A stretch of 64,000 bases of DNA from Ceratothoa steindachneri (Eukaryota > Arthropoda > Malacostraca > Isopoda > Cymothoidae), in NCBI GenBank assembly GCA_963969495.1, contig OZ018338.1, forward strand, positions 48,036,780 to 48,100,779. Reading direction: 5' to 3'. A program made the position numbers and the translations under genes. Under the pieces are notes generated by a model. The model was not told the DNA's origin and searched no databases. It worked only from the letters and a program-made list of their open reading frames with translations. Shown in pieces: positions 57,826-64,000 of this stretch (its first letter is position 1; every line of letters begins with the position of its first letter).

Positions 57826-58400
57826 TCTCTCTGGCGAGAGTGAGTCGAACTTGGTTCTTAAATCAAGTTAACTTGGAGTGCGGTGCGACCACCGAGTAAC
57901 GAGCTCGAGGGGAAGCTTTTCTCCTTCGTTACTTAATTCCTCATGGACGAGGACTGAACTCGGGAAGGGTCTTCTTCAAGGGCGAGGATCGATGATACGG
58001 GTTTCTCTGGTGAGAATAAGTTACTTAAAGTTCGGTTTGGTAACCGGGAACTAGCTCGAGGATGAGCTTCTTCTTAGTTCCAGTCTTCCTCAAGGGCGAG
58101 TATAATGGAGGGGGGTTTCTCTGACGAGAACAAGTTGAACTTGGTTCCTCACTAAGTTAACTTATGAGTTCGGTGTGGTCACCGAGTAACTGGCTCGAGG
58201 GGGAGCCTTTTCCTTTTCTTAATTCCTCAAGGACGAGGAATACCCCTGGTGTTTAAGATGCACCAGGATATAAGGAGTCTCTCTGGCGAGAGTAAGTTGA
58301 ACTTACCAAAGTTAACCTAGCGTTCGGTTTGATAACCAGGGACTAGCTCGAGGATGAGTTCTTCTTAGCCCCTTAAGGTAGGTAGCCCTGCCTCTCTTGC
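57826..58400. repeat. Dimeric higher-order tandem repeat (A-B-A-B)
   Basis: Four related units start with a CTCTGGCGAGAGTAAG-like box at 57826, 58001, 58115 and 58277. Units 1 and 3 are long and share TTGAACTTGGTTC, AAGTTAACTT and CACCGAGTAAC. Units 2 and 4 are shorter and share GTTCGGTTTG.TAACC and CTAGCTCGAGGATGAG. All contain GCTCGAGG and CTCAAGG.CGAG-type text. The dimer period is about 276-289 bp. The resemblance in style to the LINE A 5' monomers suggests a LINE 5' UTR, but no linked coding region was found. Confidence 0.75.
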
Positions 58401-58969
58401 AGGGTACTTCTTGGTCTGGCGAGCCAAGTACACTACTAATCCAGTCTAGGTAGCTCGGTTTTAATCGAGGACTTCGTCACCTGGAGTCTGACGTATACTA
58501 CCCCGATTTCCCTCAGTGTTCCCCATTTATACCTTGTCACCCCACTGGGGGAGTGGTAAGGGGGGAGGGGCTTGAGGACGGCCCCAGGAGAGTTCTTATG
58601 CCAACGGTTTTTTCCCACCAAGTCTTACATCGGCTCCTCGTTAGCCTTCGAGCTTGGGAGAAACACGTCTCCAATTTCTTATTTGACGTGAAATTGAATC
58701 TCACTCTCCTGGGGGAGATCTTGCATTTTAACCTTTAAGGTCTTTCATCTCGCCGAAAGGTGCGACGCTGCGGTTGCGCACTTGACCCGCCGATGCCTGG
58801 GGTGGATGTCTTTGCGGTAACCGCCTTGTGACTGCACCACGAGTGAACGGGGGGGGGGGAGTGACGATTCCCCTACAATGTTAATCATCTTAAGCAAGAT
58901 TAGATAAGATAAGATAAATAAAGTTAGAATGTGTAGAGAGAGTGAGATAGGATAGATAGAAATTAAAGT

Positions 58970-59002
<33 letters not shown>

Positions 59003-59199
59003 TAGAGATTTGTGCCAGGTTGCCTGGCTAACGCTTTCGTTTTTCTTTTTATTTTATTATATTTTTGTGATACATTATTATTTTAAGCATTGGAGCCTTT
59101 GTTTTCTTTTGCTCAATAGAGCGTTTGTAGCATTTTATTGTTTTATATTTTTATTTATTTATTTTTATTATTATTATTAATGCTATTATATAAATATAA
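58401..59199. other. GC-rich, then AT-rich stretch, no gene seen
   Basis: 58440-58870 is GC-rich with no domain in any frame. 58848-58860 is a G-rich run. 58972-59001 is a (GT)n microsatellite. 59120-59190 is T-rich with ATT repeats, probably at the 3' end of LINE E. Confidence 0.45.
58968..59001. repeat. (GT)n microsatellite
   Basis: About 16 GT dinucleotides in a row, following GTG. Confidence 0.9.
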
Positions 59200-61901
59200 T
59201 AGTTCTTCATCGGGATTCTCATTTGGGTTGTATACTTGGTAGTCGCAATCGGTTGTCCTTTCTAGATGTTGCACTATAGTTTACTACCTATAGATTGAGT
59301 TGACGTTTATTAACGTTTTTCTCAGACTACCGTTGAAGCGTTGATTATATTGCGTAAGATGGATTTGGTCTTGTACGATGGTTTGGTTTATTATATTCTT
59401 TGGAATCGTATTTTTAAACTTTTCCCACAGCTTTCTTGCTCTTTTTTGTGTTTGTTATGAATCTAGTGGCTTGATTTTTGACTCTGGATCTTCTTGATTT
59501 GGGAGTTACTTAGTGTATTCAATGGTACAATTGGGTATAGGAGCTTAGGTTGAACTAGGGCCAGATATAGTTTTCTTTTATTTTTGGCTGAAAGTTGCCT
59601 GAATCTGTATAGTGCCGATAAGGTTGATTTTGCTTCTATGATTTTTTTGTGGTAGGTGATTTGTATAGCCTGTCGTTGTTAATTTTAGTCCGAGGACACA
59701 TCCTTCTGTTGAGAAAGGATATGCCTTTCCATCTACGCGTACAGTAGCTTTTTTCCTTCTGTTCATGGGAATTAGTTTGAACTTATCCTTGTTAGTTTTT
59801 ATTTTATTCCTTTCCTCGCAATCATTTAGGTTTTTAATTTCTATACCTGTTCTTAGGGCGATGTCCTTGGGGTTTTTCCTATCGCTGGTCACTATCTGAG
59901 TGATATCGTCCGCTAATTGTATGTACAACGAACTTTCATCAGTTGGATGTGGAAAGTCCCTGGTATACACTGTGCATAGCGTAGGTGAGAGGCAGCCTCC
60001 TTGTGGGACCCCCGTTTGTAGGTTGATTGCATCGCCCGTTTTGCCGTTATCTGCAATATCGCTTTCCTCTCATCTAGATAGCTGCAGAGTATTTTGCAGA
60101 GGTTTATTTCCAGGTTAAGGTCGCAGATTTTGGCTTTTAGGCCGGGCAACCACACTTTGTCAAAGGCTTTGGCAACATAACGAAGTACAATGTCAACTCT
60201 GTTGCCTCGCGCTGTTGCAGTAGCAATTTTTTCGGTAATGATTGCTAGCGCGGTGTCCGTCCCTCGCTTGCTCCGGAACCCGTGTTGTTGTGGGTTTTAT
60301 AGGTTGTTTATGTTAAGATGGTTGATCAACCTTTCGTTAAGGAGCTTTTCTAGGACTTTGTCTAGAAATTCCAGGAGCGAGATAGGACGGAAGCTTTCGA
60401 CTTGATGTTTCGCTTTGCCCGGCTTCGGCAGGAAGATCATCATTGCCGTTTTAAATGCTTGGGGAAAGTATCCCATATTTAGGCAGGCATTGAAGATCTT
60501 CACTACCGATTCGTGCACATTATCTGGAGCATTAATTAAGTGAGGTTTAGATATCCCACTTTGTCCTGGAGCCTTTTGTTTAAATGATTTTAATGCTGTC
60601 ACGTATTATTCATAGTAAATGGCTTTTTTTCCCCAAGGGATTCTTTTTGTTCGTCGACGTTTCTAAACGGTATAATGTGTTCACGTTATGTTGCCAAGCT
60701 ACGTATGATTTCTTCCTGATTTTCTTCAGGTGAAATAAAATTTTTTTTCATCCAGTGTGTTCAGAAATGCTCTTGTAATTCCTCATTTTGCTCTACTTTC
60801 TTGTTCTGAATTTTCAGGCTTATTTCTTGTTTTGGCTGTGATCCGCGTAATTTCCTGAATTGTCTCCAGAATTTCCTTGGATCCTTTTCTATCTCCATCT
60901 TACCTATCTTCCTTCTAATTATGATAATGCTTTTGTACCTTCCAATCATATTACCCGATACTCTGATTTCATTTATTACATTTTGAAATGCATCCATTTC
61001 ATCTTGGATCTCTTGGGTCCATCTAGGTGCAGGTATAGTTCTGTATTCTATTGTTGGGGTGTGTAAACTGTCCGCCTTTCTGATTTTACTGGTGATTAAC
61101 TCTAGTTGGGCATCTATTTCCTTTTTACTTTGGTTGTTAAGGGATCCGGTTTCTATTGTGTTTAAATATTGTTTGAATCCATCCCAGTTCGTTTTGCTGG
61201 TTGCTTTTCTTCGTAATATTTTTATTTGGATGGGCGAAGTTGAGATGGTGGTAATTATGCTTAAATGATCGGAGGGAGTATCGGGATCTGGCTGTGTGTG
61301 GTGATTTAAATTGAAGTTTTGATTCATTAAAATAATATCTGGGGTAGTCGAGGCTCGGGCCGTGAGATACGTAGGGAAGTCAGGTCCTTCTCTGTTTAGT
61401 AGGCCTCTTTGCATCAGGAGTTGTAGGGGTTTTCCCGTTCCGTTTGTATGGGTTGTGTACCCTGCTTCCCTGCACCTTGCATTAAGGTCTCCGGCTAGAA
61501 AGGTTGAGGCTTGTCTACGGAATAGCTTTATGAAATTGGGAATCAGTAGGTACGAGCGTCTAGGTGGTTGGTGGTAGGCCCCAGCTATGACCAGGTCACC
61601 TGTAGTCATTTTTATTTTCACCGCTAAAAATGATTCCTCTAGCCCTTTTATTTCGGTAAATTGTATACCTTTTTTAATGCCCAGGGCAACTTGGTCATAT
61701 CTTTACTGTGAGTGGTTTGTTGTTAAGAATTTATAGTTAGGAGATTTTTATTGTTTCTGTATCTGTGGATATGCCATGTTCTGTTAAGATGATTAGGTCT
61801 GGATCTTCCTTTCTTACTATGTTGGAGTAGATTAAGCGTTTTTCTTTCCAGCCGTTAACATTCAAGGTGAATATTTTAAGCTTCCGATGATACGTGTCCA
61901 T
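59200..61901 (-). pseudogene. LINE E ORF2 (endonuclease and reverse transcriptase)
   Basis: ATG at 61901: MDTYHRKLKIFTLNVNGWKE, DPDLIILTEHG, stops near 61740, then the open frame 61621-60761 with AGAYHQPPRRSYL, AGDLNARCREAGY (GDxNA), REGPDFPTYLTARASTTPDI, TPSDHLSIITTIS (SDH), and the linker RTIPAPRWTQEIQDEMDAF. RT: SFKQKAPGQSGISKPHLINA, MIFLPKPGKAKHQVESFRPI, GFRSKRGTDTALAIITEKIA, RVDIVLRYVAKAFDKVW (palm Asp kept), TGVPQGGCLSPTLCTVYTRD and YIQLADDITQIV (LADD). Then IKTNKDKFKLIPMNRR and a decayed tail to about 59200. Main breaks are near 61740, 60600, 60297, 60000 and 59650. Confidence 0.85.
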
Positions 61902-61906
61902 TGCTG

Positions 61907-63220
61907 TTAGGATTGCTTGTGTTCTCTACCTGACTTTGCCTTTTCTGGTCGGCCTGGGGATTGAGTGCGTTCATTTATTTTCTTTTTGAATTCACCGCAT
62001 GAGATGTTGCTGCATGATTCTGGAGCGATGTATAACATGCCCTGTTTCAGTGTGTTGTGAACTTCGGTTTCGTCCGCGTCTGCTTCGTATCCCCATCTAA
62101 ATTTACCCTTGACTAGTCCGTCGACTATTTCCTTCTGTTTGTATTGCTTAGGAATGGGGTAAGCATGAGATCCGTAAATTTGTATGTTGAAGTGTTGGGT
62201 GGTCATTTTCGATTTTTGTTTTTCTGAGGTCACTTTTGTGCTTTCTTCCTCTGATTTAGTATCCATTTCACTTTTGTCATCTTCTTCTTCTATTGGCTAG
62301 TAGTTTCCTTTGTAGTCGTATTCATTTTGTACAACTCATTCGAGGGTGGGTTCTCCGGGAACCACATTTTTTTTTAGTCTTTTTTTCACAAGCATGGTGT
62401 TGTTTAGTTGCATAAGAACCTAGGCTCGCCATGTTGACAAAGTGTGCATGCATTATGCACAGTATTAAGTCAGGCCTCATGGTGCCCTCGATATTGACCG
62501 TTGTGGTCTGTGCGGTGGGTGCAGATTTGCTTCCGTTAGTTGTTGCTGCAGCGTAGGTAGTATTTTTTCTCCTTTCTTTCTCTGCGTTGATATCGGCCTT
62601 CTTCCTCCGAATAAGTTGCTTTTTTACTGGGCATGACATGGCCAGAGTCCTATGTCCATTTCCGCAGTTCAAGCATTTTTTTCTGTGCTTCTGCACTCAT
62701 CCCACCTGTGTTCCTGGCTTAAGAATTCAGAGCAAGCTTTACCTTTGAAGGTATACTCCTTGGTTGGGTTCTTGTCTAGCGCGTAGCATGTGCAGCACAC
62801 TTGCACTGACACGAATGTTTCCCTTTTTATCTGGTCGGGGGAGATTTTCGTGTAAAAAGCTAGGAGTCCTTGCTCGATGGCTTTCTTTGCGATCTCTGTG
62901 GATCGGAAGATCACTTGAAAGACGTGGCTGTGATCCTCTCCATTCTTGTCCTTGAATTTTATTACGTCTTCGACTTTTGCCCATTCTTGCTTTCTTTCTA
63001 GCTCTTCTTTTATCTCTTGGGCTGTATGTTTGCCTACCCATGGGTCAAGACGCCGGCATATTACTGATCTATTTGTTTAGGCGTCAGGCGGCGTCCGGGT
63101 GGCTAGTCCTATTTTGCCGAGTTTCTTGGCTGCGCCTTCACTCAAAAGGAGATCGAGGTCTTTCTCCGTGTCGCATAGGGCCACGTAGCCATTGTATTGG
63201 CCTTTAAGCTGTAAGAGGGC
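61907..63220 (-). pseudogene. LINE E ORF1 (gag-like)
   Basis: NGYVALCDTEKDLDLLLS and KLGKIGL, a stop, SVICRRLDPWVGKHTAQEIK, then 62914-62669 with FRSTEIAKKAIEQGLLAFYT and knuckle remnants CCTCYALDKNPTKEY (His and last Cys lost) and CSEFLSQEHRWDEC. The intact third knuckle is CLNCGNGHRTLAMSC (near 62660). 62696-62322 continues with TYAAATTNGSKSAP and DLILCIMHAHFVNMASLGSY. The C-terminal frame 62266-61907 has YGSHAYPIPKQYKQKEIV and GLVKGKFRWGYEADADET, the best preserved copy of this C-terminal domain in the window. Confidence 0.8.
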
Positions 63221-64000
63221 CACTCATATATCCGCATATATGCTCTTCAGTGATTGTTCCCGGGAGGGTTTTTTTCAGGCGGGGAGGATTCGAAGGAGAA
63301 CCCTCTTCGCTCCTTCTCGGTCATCCATTGCGGTTGGGTTGCTGTCTCCTTCAAGTGGATTCTGGATGTTCGTCGGTGTATTTCCTTTACTGTAGGGTTC
63401 GATTCTTTTTGGACGGGTTTTAAGTGCTGCCCCCTCCTAGTTGCAAGCAAGTTTCCATGAACATGAACTGCCGGATGGGGTGGATGAATGATAGTACGCG
63501 AACCCGGGGAGGCCCCTCAGACGGGTGAAAAGTGGCGGACTTAATGCTGGGTGGTGATAGTCGAGTACCACCGCCCCGGGGTGCCGCCTCGTCTAGGGTT
63601 TGGTTATCGATGCTGCTTCCAACTTGCACAGGGACGGTTGCATGTCCCCTTGTGGTCCTGGCCGGAAACTACCCTTAGATATTAGAGCGAACTCTTCCCC
63701 AAAGCTTTCAGCATCGCCTCGTAACCAGGTGGTCTCTTCCGTAGAGTTCTACAGTGGGCTAATCCTCAAACCTGCTTTCCTTTACGTCTCCAATTATGTC
63801 TATCAAAGTAGACTGACATAGTTGGAGCGAGACTAGATGAATGGCAGTTCAGTTCATTTCCGCTCCCTTGCCCCGATAAGGGGGCCGCGGGGGGGGGGAT
63901 TAGCTAGACATGGATCGGCTATGTGTGACTCCGTAAATTATCTTCGTTTCTGGGGGCCCCATAGGGAAAAAATGTGGCAAGTTCGTTTTTGAAGTTGCTT
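63221..64000 (-). promoter_or_regulatory. LINE E 5' UTR (partial)
   Basis: Shares GGCGGACTTAATGCTG (63535) with LINEs B and C, about 240 bases (63590-63835) with LINE C, and GCTCCCTTGCCCCGATAAGG, TAGCTAGACATGGATCG and a following stretch (63860-64000) with LINE B. The 5' box seen in A, B and C would lie just past the window end. Confidence 0.65.

Larger units (their letters stand above)
59200..64000 (-). mobile_element. LINE E: Jockey-like non-LTR element, 5' end beyond window
   Basis: Leftward order: 5' UTR (from beyond 64000 to about 63230), ORF1 (about 63220-61907), ORF2 (61901 to about 59200). Five bases separate the ORF1 stop (61909-61907) from the ORF2 ATG (61901). It is the same lineage as LINEs A, B, D and G. 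Decay is moderate. Confidence 0.85.

Noticed and set aside
57000..59200. Possible tRNA or SINE in the GC-rich stretch near 58.4-58.8 kb
   Set aside because: No A-box/B-box pair and no cloverleaf could be drawn by eye.

Overview
The window is an animal nuclear repeat landscape, most likely from an arthropod. I recognise no host gene, rRNA, tRNA or CRISPR array. The arthropod call is inference: it rests on the element mix (Tc1/mariner, hAT, Jockey-like, CR1-like and RNase H-type LINEs, Ty3/gypsy, Penelope-like), the very long (TA)n microsatellites, and an uncharacterised family (28.4-30.1 kb) that I associate with expanded arthropod and cnidarian gene families. The species cannot be named from sequence alone. 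Almost every coding region is broken by stops, frameshifts or deletions. The two long uninterrupted frames are a Penelope-like RT/GIY-YIG frame (41925-44051) and a gypsy integrase (56360-57339).

Layout. 0-4.5 kb: hAT, Tc1 and Penelope-like relics. 4.5-8.2 kb: a Tc1 element split by a gag-bearing LINE (LINE G, + strand). 8.9-14.2 kb: LINE A (- strand), whose 5' UTR is two tandem monomers of about 530 bp holding nine short repeats. 14.2-25.3 kb: mostly gene-free, with a 2.2 kb AT-rich block bounded by inverted repeats and two LINE 3' relics. 25.4-30.1 kb: CR1 tail, hAT tail and the broken uncharacterised gene. 31.9-35.2 kb: gypsy pol and a probable LTR (- strand), abutting LINE D (+). 37.4-39.7 kb: Penelope-like fragments. 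39.8-41.1 kb: mariner. 41.15-44.57 kb: Penelope-like element with pseudo-LTRs. 44.6-48.9 kb: LINE B (-). 49.0-54.3 kb: LINE C (-). 54.4-57.3 kb: a gypsy deletion derivative joining gag directly to integrase. 57.8-58.4 kb: a dimeric tandem repeat. 59.2-64.0 kb: LINE E (-), running off the window.

How the parts relate. LINEs A, B, D, E and G belong to one lineage. Where preserved, ORF1 has an N-terminal domain with an ICRR..PW.G-type motif, three CCHC zinc knuckles, a conserved CI.HAH...FP.NPP domain and a C-terminal AYP...KGKF.W domain. ORF2 has an APE-type endonuclease and a reverse transcriptase with VPQGGCLSP and a YADD-type motif. LINE C is a more distant relative with VP.GSVLAP in its RT. 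A, B and C share a short box at the 5' end, and B, C and E share a longer 5' UTR segment although their proteins are diverged. Penelope-like ends, both Tc1/mariner elements and the 3' end of LINE A all stop at (TA)n tracts.

No new multi-gene system was found. The most novel material is the modular LINE 5' UTR architecture and the conserved but unnamed gag domains.
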